Shown: positions 23,564-37,800 of the stretch, one piece after another
Numbering within the stretch: position 1 is the stretch's first letter
Layout: each line of letters begins with the position of its first letter
From: Pratylenchus scribneri
Lineage: Eukaryota > Nematoda > Chromadorea > Rhabditida > Pratylenchidae
Direction: 5' to 3'
Assembly (NCBI GenBank): GCA_030063045.1
Contig: JAQSEB010000050.1
Coordinates: 2,170,001 to 2,234,000, forward strand
Length of the DNA stretch: 64,000 nucleotides
Position numbers and translations under genes: made by a program
Notes under the pieces: model-generated
What the model saw: only the letters and a program-made list of their open reading frames with translations
Databases searched by the model: none
What the model was told of the DNA's origin: nothing

Positions 23564-25818
23564 TTTGAGGGGAATTTTTAATTTTTGAAAAATGGTCCAA
23601 AATTGAATTTTTCGTCAATATTTTAGCCATTTAATTTATTTGATGAAAGAGTATTCTTTTTATCTATTTGACTTTCTGGCAGCTGAAAATACTTTCAATT
23701 CAAATTCTAAATGCTTTTAGCCTGAATGATGTTAATTTAATTGAAAATGAACTGTGTGGAAAAATGACGAATTAAATAATGATAGGGATGAAATTATGGT
23801 GATTATTTGATAATCTTGGTGAATCGCAATCAGCATACAATAATTATGTGTGATTTGATTCTTTAATTTAGTATGTTTTGTGTTTCATTTAATTCCGCTT
23901 GTTCTGATTTTAATAATTCCGCCTGTTCTGATTTTAATAATTCCGCCTGTTCTGATTTTATTAATTCCGCCTGTTCTGATTTTAATAATTCCGCCTGTTC
24001 TGATTTTAATAATTCCGCCTGTTCTGATTTTAATAATTCCACATGTTCTGATTTTAATAATTCCGCCTGTTCTGATTTTAATAATTCCACATGTTCTGAT
24101 TTTAATAATTCCGCCTATTCTGATTTTAATAATTCCGCCTGTTCTGATTTTAATAATTCCGCCTGTTCTGATTTTAATAATTCCGCTTGTTCTGATTTTA
24201 ATAATTCCGCCTGTTCTGATTTTAATAATTCCGCCTGTTCTGATTTTAATAATTCCGCCTGTTTTTTCATTTAATTCCGCCAGAAATACAAATAAATGGA
24301 AGTATTATCAAAACCCCCTTGCCTTTCCTTGTTCCCAGCCAATCATTTTATGTATTTTGCCCCTTAAACTCTTCAAAACTCATATTCTAGGCTAACTAAC
24401 ATTTTCCCCGAAAACATTTCCTCCTTCCGCCACTCATCATCATCCACCCTCATCAGTCAAATGTCAATTCCCCAAACCGGCCTTGGCCCTCCTTTGCTGA
24501 TCAATCATCTGCAAAAAAAGTACCGGAAGGGCAAATGAGCAGCTGGAAGAAGTTTTAACGATGATTTGGCCCCGACGATGGGATTTACTGCTTTCGCTTT
24601 CAACAGAAACCAATGGCGGAAAACAAGTGGAATTGGCCTAGAAACAAGACAATGCGAAGGGTGGGGTGGGGACGGCTGGCAGCCTTGTTTTTGTCCCATC
24701 CCCAGGCTTCTTCTCATTCCCGCCTCCATAACATCCTCCTCCCCCACTTTCATCCAATTCCAGCTTTTTCTGTGATTGCCACAGAAGAGTCCAATCCAAC
24801 GGGGGTAAAAGGGGTTTTGCTGGCTTCTTGCCCATCGGTCTCCCTTCCTTTCCTTTTTATGGCTCATTTCTCGTCAATTAAAAAGGCAGAAGCCCACTTT
24901 TTCCAGCGGCTTTTCAATTTTCCTTTCCTTTTCTAAAAGATTTGATAAAAGAAAAAGTCGGCGGTCAATTATGAATTTTTGAGGAAGTAAAGAGGAGTTA
25001 TTCTGCCCAGCCAAAAAGGCTAGTCCCCTTGATCGCTGAATGGGAGTGAATTTTGTTGGTCAACAAATTGGGCCACAGTTGCCATTTTCATTTGATGGCC
25101 ATCCAATGGATTGATTCCCCCAAAATGCCCTCCCACCCTCTTTTTTTGGCCGGAGCTTGATTGTCGCCAACTGTGCTACTGGACAGAGGACATATAACAT
25201 CAAGCCAAAACCCCTTCCCTGCTAAAAAGCCAGTCTGGCTTCCGCAACACTTTCCCCCTTTTGAAAATGCTTTTTTTTTGCAAATAAATCCCCCTCCTTT
25301 TTTCATATTTTTAACTTCAAAATATGTTTTTCTTTTAAATGAGATCGAATTCTTTTAACTACCTAAATAATTTCAATCTATTAACGCCTATTTTTTTAAT
25401 TTGGAAGGAAAATTTATTTTAATATAAAATTTTTAGAATATTTTTGCAAATTGGTTTAAAATAAAAATTTTTTTTACTCCTTAAATTCATTTGAGAGCCA
25501 GCATAATAATAATAATTTTTTATGGCCGATTTCCTTGTGATCCTTTTCCGGTAACTCATAATAAATTGACCTCTTCCGCCCTTTGGCCATAATCCATCAT
25601 CGAATCGCCGCCGCCTCTTTTTGCATCCTTTAGCCAATCCAATTGGTCACAATGGTCAAAAAAAGTGCAAAATTGTTTTGGACTGGGCCAATTGGAAAAT
25701 ATATTATTACTCCACAATCCCAAAAATTAAACATTTCCAATTAAATTCATTTCTAATTATATATATACATATATACATATATCCATTTTTCATAAATTAT
25801 AGCCAAATTTGAATAAAA
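23564..25818. other. Intergenic between the acidic secreted protein and the myosin gene
   Basis: It holds a 24-bp minisatellite array (23893-24287). The stretch 24400-25350 is less AT-rich than its surroundings. Open frames there on both strands show no domain. It probably contains the myosin promoter. Confidence 0.5.
23893..24287 (+). repeat. 24-bp minisatellite, locus 2 (about 16 copies), intergenic
   Basis: Same unit as locus 1, same orientation, with a few variants such as ACATG or CTTG for CCTG. It is the only one of the five loci that is not in an intron. Confidence 0.95.
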
Positions 25819-28800
25819 ATGAGTCGATTTGCCCAATTAATGGTCCAAAGTGCGCCAATTGCAAATTTGGAAGAAGAGGAAATTGAAGACGAAGATGAAT
25901 ATACCTATGAGGAATATGATGAAGAAGAGGGGGAAGAAGGAGAAGAAATTAGCGAAGAATTCACGGATTTGGGCAAAAATAATGAAAAAGCCGATGGGCA
26001 AATTGACGAAAAATTCAAAGATGGAAATTGGCCTCGGGAGGAATTAATTGACGAAGCATTGTGGAGGTATAGTTAATTTTTGGGCCAATTATAATTATTC
26101 ACAATTCGTAAATATAGATTAGCCATTAGATTATGAAATGAATTAGGGAAATGAATTAAATTGCAGAAAAAAATGATCGAATCTATCGAAAATTTTTGTA
26201 TCGAAAAATAATCTTTTGAGGCCATAAAAGTTAGTCAAATTATAATACTTTAAGATTCCTTTTTTTGTCTAAAGCTAAAACCAAATCTGAATCTAACTCT
26301 AAACCTAATCCTAAGCCCCAAAACTTTGTTATGGCCAAGTTAAATGGCTTCAAAAAATATATTTTCACAAGAAAAAAAAAATTCTGCAAGTTAAGTCATT
26401 TTTCCGCAAAATTTTCCAATGAATTAATTCAGATTCCAATTCCAATCCCCAATTAATTAATATTTTCCTTCTCAAAAAGATTAATCCAAATTCCGTCGGA
26501 TGCGTTGGAACGTGAATCGGCTGCCAGCCTCCACTGGGGGAATAGCATATTTTGGGCACCCGATCCCATTGAGGCATTCCGCCTTTGCCAACTTCTTCAA
26601 GACGGGGATGAAATGCCAACGGAGAAGGGTGCGCAAGTACCCGTTAAAATGGTGGTTGAGGAAATGGATGAAATTATTGGCAAAGAATTGAAGGAGGAGG
26701 CAAATGGCAAAAAGGTGCGTTGAAGGGTTGAACAATGAAAATTAATTGAAATAAAAATGAATTTCCCAAATAGGGCATACCGTCCTTTCAGTAATACCTG
26801 GGCTTTCTTTTGGCCATAGCTGAACAAGAAAGTAACAAATTAGCGAAAGCAATATATAGTTCGAGAGCCCTAAATGCTTTCTAAAAATTGCTTAATTATT
26901 CAATGGAATGAAATTTAAAAGCCAAATTGTAGAGAGTATTTTGAGCTTTCCAATGGTCGCTTCCCAAATTGGTTTTGCCCCATGAGGTTATTGATAAAAG
27001 AATGACCAAGGTACTGGGATCAGTGGTAATAAAATGTCTCTACCGCAAAATGCCATAGAGAACGGAGGACATCCCCCGTTTATGGCATTTATGGAAGAAT
27101 TACCCATTTTTCATTTTTGGACTATGTATTTCACCCCTTTTCGAATTTATCTCCCTTCATAATTTTAAAACTAGGAAGATTTTTGAAATATGGAATTTGA
27201 AATTCATTGTAAATTTTCCACGGGAATCTTTTAGAATTCCAATTATTTTTCTGGCTCAAAAAAGTTTGTTGATGATGGTCAATCCGCGATGAAAACCAAG
27301 TCAAGAAAACATTCATCCAATCCCACCGGAAACGTAGTATCCAACATCCGCAAATCAATCCTTCCAATTCCCCTTCTATTTCCCTTACAATTGGCCACAA
27401 ACTCCCATAAATCCCCTTTGGAAGAGTCCACTCATATTCAATGCTTTGGCGAGAATTCCTCTTTTTTTTGTTGGTTATTGAGGAAAAACAAATGCTATAA
27501 ACTAGGCAATAATAAACGTGAAAAAAAGTGTAAAAAGTTGGGGGGGGGGGGGGGGGGGGGGATCGGCAACGGCTGGATTGGATGGAGGGAGGATTGATGC
27601 AAAATATTGTTGGCCAATTCCCCTCCACCTTCCAATTGCACTTTGGATCCATTAGCGAAAAAAAAGAAGAAGGAATAATGGATGGATGGATTTATAATAG
27701 TTGAGAGGGAGAATTGGCTGCAATTGGCCTAGGCAATTAATCTTAAAATCCCTTCAGGGAAAAAGAGGTGAGAAGAGTGGGAGGAGAGGGGAGACTTTTT
27801 GATGCTAAAAACAACACTTTGAATGAATGAAATAAAGTGGATTTTGTTGAAAGAAACAAGAATAAAATTGGAAAGGAGATAATAGATAAAATTAAATTAG
27901 AAATTGCGAAATTATTAAATTATTAAAATCAGAACAGGCGGAATTATTAAAATCAGAACAGGCGGAATTATTAATATCAGAACAGGCGGAATTATCAAAA
28001 TCAGAAAAGGCGGAATTATTAAAATCAGAACAGGCGGAATTATTAAAATCAGAACAGGCGGAATTATTAAAATCAGAACAGGCGGAATTATTAAAATCAG
28101 AACAGGCGGAATTATTAAAATCAGAACAGGCGGAATTATTAAAATCAGAACAGGCGGAATTATTAAAATCAGAACAGGCGGAATTATTAAAATCAGAACA
28201 GGCGGAATTATTAAAATCAGAACAGGCGGAATTATTAAAATCAGAACAGGCGGAATTATTAAAATCAGAACAGGCGGAATTATTAAAATCAGAACAGGCG
28301 GAATTATTAAAATCAGAACAGGCGGAATTATTAAAATCAGAACAGGCGGAATTATTAAAATCAGAATAGGCGGAATTATTAAAATCAGAACAGGCGGAAT
28401 TATTAAAATCAGAACAGGCGGAATTATTAAAATCAGAATAGGCGGGAAATAAAAAATCAGAACAGGCGAAAAGGTAAAATGTTAAAAACGGAATTTTCAT
28501 GCAAAAATTAAAAAATAAACGATGGAAACTATAACCATGGCATATAAGCTTTGTATTGGAAGGGCAAAAACAATTCTTGAACTTGAGCAGATGGTCCCAT
28601 GGGAATGCCTTCAACGGCCAAGTGTGTCCCATTTATGCATGGATATGACCCAATTGAGCGAATTGAATGAGCCATCCGTGTTGGAATGCATTCGGCGCCG
28701 TTATCATTCACATCGGCTTATTCATGTATGGCAAAATGGAATTAAAAAATTGAATAAAATTCCTTTTTAAAATCGTGAAAATGAAATATTTATTAAATTA

Positions 28801-31800
28801 AAAAGATTAAAAATAGATTACAAATCTCCAAATTTTCACAATATTTTTCCCTCTTCTATTCAGACTTATTCCGGCCTTTTCTGTGTTGTGGTGAATCCAT
28901 GGCAGCAATTGGCCGGTTTATATTCCGCCAAAATGCGCTCTTTTTATGCGCAGCAGGGCAGTGCTGCTGATTTGCCACCACACGTTTTCTCCATTGCCCA
29001 AAGCGCATTTGATGGAATTTGTTCGCCGGCCAGATCGAGCCAAGCCATTTTAATCACGTAAAAATTAGCAAATTTAATATCATTAAAATAATTTTTAATT
29101 TGTTTTGGATTTCTCGAAGGACTAAATTAATTAGGAACAGCCTAAATTGTCGCTGGAAAAACATGCCCCATTTATAATAATACAACAAGACCATTTTGAA
29201 TGATTTAATTTATAAAATCCAAATTTAAGAAAACGTATCTCTTTGAATGTATGTAAATATTTATTGGAGGAAAAACCACCTATTTTACATAATTTTAACA
29301 ATTCAAAAAATTATAAAATTCAACTTTTTAGAAGAAATTTTGAGGCTTTCAAAGAGCATTAACCTTCCCGTCTATTGCCTTTCAAAAAACTTTCCAAGAT
29401 ATATTTTAAGCGGGTGCGAATGCTCCCACGTTCCAAAAATTACCAAAAAAAGAAAAAAATAAATGATCAAATAAATGTTTAAAAATGCACATTTTATGTA
29501 CATTTGATGTAAGCAAATCGCAGATGCGTTGGAAGGGCACAAAATGGCCCCGTTTTCGCAGCTCTATGCGAGCAAATAATGATTGGATTCTATCCCCCAG
29601 CTTTGGCCTATTTTACAAAATCTAATCGTCGATTTACTATATCAATTAATAGGCCACTGGCCGTCTGCTTCCATCCAAACATTGTTGTGCCTAATCCGAT
29701 TAGGAATATTAGCAAAATTTGTGTGGAAGCACACGATCAGTGGCCAATTAATTGATATATTAAATTGGCTGTTAGAAATTATAAAAATAGGCCAAAGCCG
29801 GGGGATAGTGTCAATTCATTATTTGCTCGGAAAGAGCTACGAAATCGGGGCCATTTTGTGCCCTTCCAACGCATCTGCGATTTGCTTACATCAAATGAAT
29901 ATAAATGTTCATTTTTTGGTTAGTTTAATTTATGAAATTTTGCATTGATAACCTAATTTTTGGAACGTGGGAGCATTTTGCACCCGCTTATAAATATGCT
30001 TTGGAAAGGGTTTAGAAGAATTTAATTTTATTTGGATTAATTTAGAAGATTAATAGGGATTATGCCCAAAAAAGCATTTAAAATGATTTTTGCTATGATT
30101 TAGCAAAAATTTCAATGTTATTTTTGGCACAACTTCATCAATTCTGAACCATTTTAAATAAAATTAATATTATCAGAGAGCCAAATGTCTGCTGTTAAAT
30201 TTAATATTTTAAAAATCATCAAAAATGGTTTCATTCTTGAAGAGTTATTATAAATGACACAACAGGTGAAAAAGATTGGTATAAAAAAGGGGGCTTGGGG
30301 CAATATTTGATTGATGATTAGTTAAAAATGGGCGACAAGTGTGGGTACAGTAAGAAAAAAATAGTAAAGGCCTTTTAGGAATTATTGGCATTGATAAATG
30401 ACAATATTTAGGCTTTCGCTTTTTTAATTTTCTGTTTTTTCTAGTCTATATAAATCCAAATAAATAAATAAATAAATTATTTGCCATAATTTCAGTGGCG
30501 AAAGCGGTGCCGGCAAAACGGAAAACACCAAACGGATAATTGAATATTTGATCGATGTTTCATCACGCCAAAATGGCCCCCAACAAAATGGTGGACCGAA
30601 TTGTTGTGCCGTCGATTCGGCATTGGTTGCGGCCGGCACCGCGCTGGAAGCTTTTGGCAATGCCCAAACCGTGCACAATGATAATAGCTCGAGGCTGGGC
30701 AAATTCATCCGAATTGAATTTGAGCCGGGAAAAGGCCGCCTCATTTCCGCTCGCATCGATTGTTGTGAGTCGACATTTTCCTTTATGCGGATTGCGCATT
30801 TTTAAGGGAATTAGAAATACCGTAAATCCCCTATTAGAAGCCAAACCCTGTAGAGGGGCTTCAAATAGAGGGGATACAAAATTTAGACAAGGAGAATTGC
30901 GAGCTTTTCTGTTTTTTTAAGACAAAAAATGTTAATTTCGGCTTAATTTAATTTAAATAATTATTTTGACTTATATTTTTTTGATGGCGTCTGCATTTAC
31001 GGCTACTAATAAGAGTGAGACTTTAAAATAGATGAGGAGATTGCTTCTAATTTCAGACCCTCTAGGGAGACTTCAAATAGGAGGGGATTTCTAATAGAAT
31101 ATCTACGATAAGTGGGAAGATATTTTCTTGTATTCCATAAGTTTTTGCATATTTTTGACAAATTTTTGAGGCCCTTTTCAGTCAACTTCTTTTTCTCCAA
31201 TTAAAAAAAATATTTTTATTATTTTGATTTAACTAAGCAAAATTAAGTTAATTGAAAAACATCAAAAATGATTTCATATCTTTCTTGTAAAATAGCACAT
31301 TTTTAATTTGATTGGACGAAAAACTTTTAAAGCTAACTTTTCACTCATTTTATTTCATTATCCTCAACTTTAGTAAATATATTTTTGGTCATCATTTAGT
31401 AGAAATATCCGTCCATTTCCATTGAAAAAATGTCAAAAATTATCCTCGTCAAAATTGGCCGCCATATCGGCTTTCAAAAAGTCCACACCAGGCTTTTCCC
31501 CCAATTGCTATGGAACACTAAAATCATCACAGATGGCTTTTACCTTTCATTTTGCACATTTCCCATTCTCGACTAAAAAACCCTTCCTTCATAGATTTGT
31601 TGGAAAAGTCGCGAGTGGTCAGCCAAAATCCGGGCGATCGAAACTTCCACATTTTCTACCGACTTTTGGCCAATTCTCGCTTTTTGGCCTCTGAAAGGGC
31701 CCAACGAATTTTGCATCGAATCAGTGGGATTGAACCAAAGGCCGGACAATTTCGTTTCCTGAATCAAGGAATGGCCGGTGAAAGTGTTCATGCAAAATTT

Positions 31801-34800
31801 GTGGACGATTTGGAGGGAGGACGAGAGACAGAGGCAAGTAATTGGAAATGGGTGAGGGAATTTATGGAATTAAATTAGGAAAAGAAACAATAAACAGATT
31901 TTTGCCAAAAAAACATTGTAAATATCGAAAAAAACAACGAAAAAAGAATACATAATTCCATAATAATTATAGTGGTTTAAGAGTTTGTCCTACATTCCCA
32001 AACCAAATATACCCAAAATTGGATAGCGTTGGTCAAGACGCATTGAATGGTATATAATTTGTTAGGGTTTGGTCAACAATTAAAGGGTATTAAACGGTTT
32101 AAACCCAATTTTGGTTTAATGGTTCAAAACTAAGCTGGAATTGGTTAAACGTTAAACCCAAGTCAAAACATAATCAAACAATTTTTCTTGATGAGATTTA
32201 TCGATTGAGCATAAGATTTATTGGTTTAGAATTAAACCGTTAAAATCTTTGGCATTTTTAATAATTTTTCGGTAATTTCATTGTTTTTTGGCAAGTTAAA
32301 TATTTCCAAATTAATTGACTGGTCATCGTCATATTTTTTTAAGGAATTTATCCAAGAATTATCAATGGAACAAAAAATATTTTCAGGTGGCTCTTGACCA
32401 ATTAGGTTTCAGTGGTGAGGAAAAAGGTTGGCTCCGAGAAATGATGTTGGCCTGTGCCCTAATTGGGCAAATCCGTTTTGGGGAAAGGGCCGGAATGGAT
32501 TTGAGTTTTGTGGAGGGAATTGATGAATTGGAGGCAGTGGCCGAAATGCTCCAAATTAGGCAATCAAACAAATTGATGGATGCATTGACACAGCCATCCA
32601 TTCGAGTGGGCGAAACATTGATCAGGTGGACAATAATAAAGGATTTTGACTAATGATCGCATTTGTGGATTCACGGATAGAACAAAAAAGAAGAAAAACC
32701 AATTTAAATATTTTAATAGCCGTTGACTAGAATGAATATTAAATGATATATTTAATTTGCTGAAAGAATTTCAAAAAAAATTTAGTAAAATTAGTTTTGA
32801 ACCAAAAACCAAAATGGGTTTAAACCGTTTAAAACCCTTTAATTGTTGACCAAACCATAACAAATTATATAACATTTAATGCGTGTCATGACCAACTCTA
32901 TCCAATTTTGGGTATATATATGGTTTGTGAATGTAAGCAATTATGATTATTTTGGCATTATTTATTCTTTTTTCAACATTTTCAATGTTTGGCAAATTAA
33001 ATAATACCCCAAATATAATGGACAAAATTGAAAATGAATCTTTTGAAAAATTGGATCAATATAGAAAATATAGTAATAATTAATCCCATTCGTGGTTCAG
33101 AAAAACGCAACCATTGAAGAAAACATTGGCCTCAGCTCAAGCATTGGCCAAATGTTTGTATGAAAGAATATTCGGTTGGTTATTGGCCAAATGCAATGGA
33201 GCGATTGGAGCAAATGGCAAAACAGCAATGGAAGGGAAGGATACTGTAGCTGGAACATTTGTTGGCGTTTTGGATATGGCTGGATTCGAAATAATGGCCA
33301 GGAATTCATTCGAACAACTTTGGTTTTTGGATTTGTTCATATTTACATTTTTGAATATTTTTATTAGTATAAATTACACAAATGAACGACTCCAACAATT
33401 TTTCAATGAATTCATGTTTGTCCGTGAACAGCAGGAATATTGCCGTGAGGGCATTCGATGGGAGCAACAATCATATGGACGCGACCTTCAACCCACAATT
33501 GACCTCATTGAGAAGGCACAATTCCGCTTTTAATTTATTCTTTTATTAATTTGATTTCAGCCCCTTGGAATATTGTCACTTTTGCAAGAGGAATGCATTG
33601 TGCCAAATGGATCGGAGCAATCGCTGCTTGACAAAATGGTCCAAAGATTGAGTGCCAATGCCAATGTCCAAAATGGACAACAAGCCGTTTTTTCAAGAGC
33701 AAAATTGTCTTCAAAGTAGGCCATTTTAGAAATTTTTATGACTATAAGAAAAGAATTTACAATTTTCTACGGGTAAAAATGAAATTATTTTAGAATACCT
33801 TTTTATAAAAGTGAATATACTTTCCATTTATTTTTTCAATAATATTAATTTACATAACTTACTTTTATGGCCATATAGCGTGGTTTAAGAAATAATTAGA
33901 AATTACTTATTGTTAGGGGTAGTTTTAGATTTAGATTATGGTTTAGCTCTCTAAGCATAGAAATCTTAAAGAAGTTTGTGATTTGGCAATGTTTTATGGC
34001 CTTAAAATTGTCGAATTTTTGACTCAAAAATTTTTATGTAAATAATTCTTTTTTAAATTAAATTAATGGATTAAGCGGATCTTTTCTTTACATTGCTATT
34101 GGAAAATAAATCCATATAATAATAATTAATTAATCAATGAATAGAATCCTTCCTTGAATATTCCCAATCCAAAAATATCAATTTCTTACCACCAATAGGA
34201 CCCAAAATTCGGGCCATTTCACGGTTGCCCATTACGCTGGCCAAGTGAATTACAATGTGGACGGATGGTTGGAGAAGAATCGTGACTCCGTTGACCAATG
34301 CCTTTTGGAAGTTTTGGCACAATCCGAACATCCACTTTTGGCCAAATTATTCTCCACATCTCCAGTGATGGCTCCCAAAATACAACAACAACAACAAAGG
34401 AAAGGTTCGGCAATGGCACAGGCCAGCATTTCATTCGTCTATCGGGAACAGTTGGCCAATTTATTGGACACACTTCGACAATGCCATGCACATTTTGTGC
34501 GTTGCGTTGTGCCAAACCATCAAAGGATACCTTTTTTGGTAATTTTTTAACTATTAAAATTAAAATGGAATATTATTTGCCGAAAAAATATTGAAATTAC
34601 CGAATAATAGCAAAAATAATTAAAATGGTTTAGGGGTTTGTCCTATATTCACAAACCATATAATACTCAAATTTGGATAGTGCTGGTCAAGACGCATTGA
34701 ATGGTAAATAATTTGTTATGGTTTGGTCATCAATTAAAGGGTTTTGAACGATTTAAATCCAATTCGGTTTAATGGTTCAAAACTAAGTTAGAATTGAATA

Positions 34801-37800
34801 AAACTCAAACCAAAACAATATTAAATGGTGGATCTAGGATATATAAATCATTGAACCGTTAATTCGGCATTTTTTTATTTCCTATTAAAATGAATAATTT
34901 TTACCCAAACAATTCATTCAGTTGGATGGCCGCCTCACAATGCACCAACTTCGATGCAACGGTGTGTTGGAAGGCATTCGAATTTGTCGCCGTGGTTATC
35001 CAAATCGGATTCCTTTTGCCGAATTCCTCAGTCGATATCGAATCCTTTCACCCAATTTTGACATTGCCAATGGAAATTCATTTTCCACTGTTCAATCATT
35101 TTGTCATAATCTTGGCCTTGACCCTGATCGATTCCAAATTGGCAAAAGCAAAGTTTTTTGTCGAGTTGGCTTCATTTCCGAATTGGAGACAATGAGGAGG
35201 ACAAAATTAGCACAAATTTTGACTGGCCTTCAGGCACAAATTCGATTTTATTGGACTCAAATTGACATGCGAAGACGAAAGGAAGAATGGTAATATTATG
35301 GATGGGAAAATGATTTATTATTATTTGCCAGATGCAAGTGATGTGGGAAAAATATTAATTAAAATATTCATTTTGGTCAACTTAACAAGTAAATTTAGCC
35401 AATTTAATTTTCCGAATATTTTGCTGTTTTTATTCCTTGTCATTGTCACTAAAAAGCTTTAAATTTGAAAAGAGAATGGGGGAAAAGAGATTAATTTTAA
35501 GTTGGAATTGGAACAATGGAAAACGAAAATAACTTCAACTTTAAATTATACCCACTAGAAAATTCAAAACTAGTTTTGACCATTTTACAAATTTTCCTTT
35601 TTAAAAATCCGTAAATTTTCTTCCATCCCAAAAGGATTGCATTGGTCTCCATCCAAAGGGCTGTTCGCCGACAAATTCAACTCAAAAATTGGCCTTGGTA
35701 CCGAGTTTGGCTAAAAGTGCGCGAATTAATCCCATTGGTCCATCAGAAGAGGAGATTGGTAGAATTGGAAATAGAAAATCGAGAATTGCACAAAAAATTA
35801 GGCGAAGAGGCAGCAAAATTGGAATGGAGCCAAAGAGAATTGGAGGAACAAAAGTAGGAAAAAAATTTGATAAAAAATAATATTGGCATTAATTATAAAT
35901 ATGTCAAAGAAATTGATTCAAATTCTTTTTATTAGGGATCGTCTTGAAAGAGTTGAACAGCAACGGACAGAGGAAAAACAAAATGCCGAAGAATTGAAGG
36001 CAGAATTGAAAAGGAATGAAGAATTGCTGGAAAAAATGGAGAAGAAATGGGATGAACAACATGCAAAAGTAATGCGCCTTAATGGCACATTGGGAGAACA
36101 AGCAAGGGCATTGGAGAGGCTGGAGGAGGAGAGGAACACGGCTAAACTGGAATTGACAGAGGCAAGTGGCCTGGGGAATTTATTTTGGAGATGAAGCCTA
36201 CAAAATCCCAAGAATTTTTTATTGATAATTATTTCTGATCCGTCTGTTTCGATTTTAATAATTCCGCCTGTTCTGATTTTAATAATTCCGCCTGTTCTGA
36301 TTTTAATAATTCCGCCTGTTCTGATTTTAATAATTCCGCCTGTTCTGATTTAAATAATTCCGCCTGTTCTGATTTTAATAATTCCGCCTGTTCTGATTTT
36401 AATAATTCCGCCTGTTCTGATTTTAATAATTCCGCCTGTTCTGATTTTAATAATTCCGCCTGTTCTGATTTTAATAATTCCGCCTGTTCTGATTTTAATA
36501 ATTCCGCCTGTTCTGATTTTAATAATTCCGCCTGTTCTGATTTTAATAATTCCGCCTGTTCTGATTTTAATAATTCCGCCTGTTCTGATTTTAATAATTC
36601 CGCCTGTTCTGATTTTAATAATTCCGCCTGTTCTGATTTTAATAATTCCGCCTGTTCTGATTTTAATAATTCCGCCTGTTCTGATTTTAATAATTCCGCC
36701 TGTTCTGATTTTAATAATTCCGCCTGTTCTGATTTTAATAATTCCGCCTGTTCTGATTTTAATAATTCCTCCTGTTCTGATTTTAATAATTCCGTCTGTT
36801 CTGATATAATTAATTGCCAATTTTTTTACAGCTTCGCGAACGCCATCGAATGGAATGTTTGGAAAGGGAATCGGCAGATGAAGCATTGGCCGCAGCGCAA
36901 GAGGAAAATGTGCGCCTTCGAAGCAATGCAGACGAAATGCTTGCAGAAATGAGCCGAATGAGGGGAGAAATGGACAAAACAATTGAGGAAATGGACGAAT
37001 TGAGGGAAAAAGCCCGGGAAAGGGAGGAAGAATTGGCCGACCTGAACAGGGCATTGGTCGAATGCAATGATAGATTGGGCGAAATGCAGCCTCAATTGCA
37101 TTCAGAAAGGAGTGCCCGACGAAAGGCTGAGGCATTGGCCGATGATTTGGGTCAAGAATTGGGTCGAATTGGAGAAGAATTGGACAGAGCCACTGCCAAA
37201 AGGGATGCAATGGTTAGGGAGGAAGTCAATTATTAATAAATATTTTCCCAATTAAGAAAGAACAATTGCGAGCGCGAGAAGTGCAAACCAGGAAATTGGA
37301 GAGAAAATTGGAGGATAAACAAGCGGAAATGGACGATTTTTTGGCCGAACTGAGAAGGGCACATAAAAAGGGACAAACAGATTTGCAAGAACAATTGGAT
37401 GAATGGAGACGAAAAAGCCTAAAATTGGAAACGGAGAATGCCCAGTTGAAATGCAAATTGGAAGCACAAAATGCGATGGAAACAGCAACAAATAGCTATC
37501 GAGCGAGTGGTGGAAGTGGAAGTCGATTTGGGAGTTGCCAAGCATTGGATCGAGATCAACGGGATTCCAGTGTGGATTCGGATTGTGGCGGAGGTAAGAT
37601 AGGAATGGAGGAGAATGAATTTGATGGCGTTTTAATCAGGGAAATAATTGGAGAAAAGTTAAGGGTCTGGGCCATTCTGGTTAACATTTTTAAGAGAGAA
37701 ATGAAAAAAACCGAATTACGAAAATAATTAAGGTTACGCAAAGTCCGTTTCATTTACCGAAATGGGGAATTTTTGCTCGAAATAACCGAAAATAGGGGAT

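Noticed and set aside
24505..24936. Overlapping 107- and 120-codon frames upstream of myosin
   Set aside because: Both strands are open because the region is less AT-rich; no domain, no start or splice logic.
27131..27652. 173-codon minus-strand frame inside myosin intron 2
   Set aside because: It crosses the poly-G run as polyproline and shows no domain; it lies within an intron of a well-supported gene.
36350..37210. 286-codon minus-strand frame with IKIRTGGI repeats
   Set aside because: Combines the antisense of a myosin coiled-coil exon with the 24-bp minisatellite.
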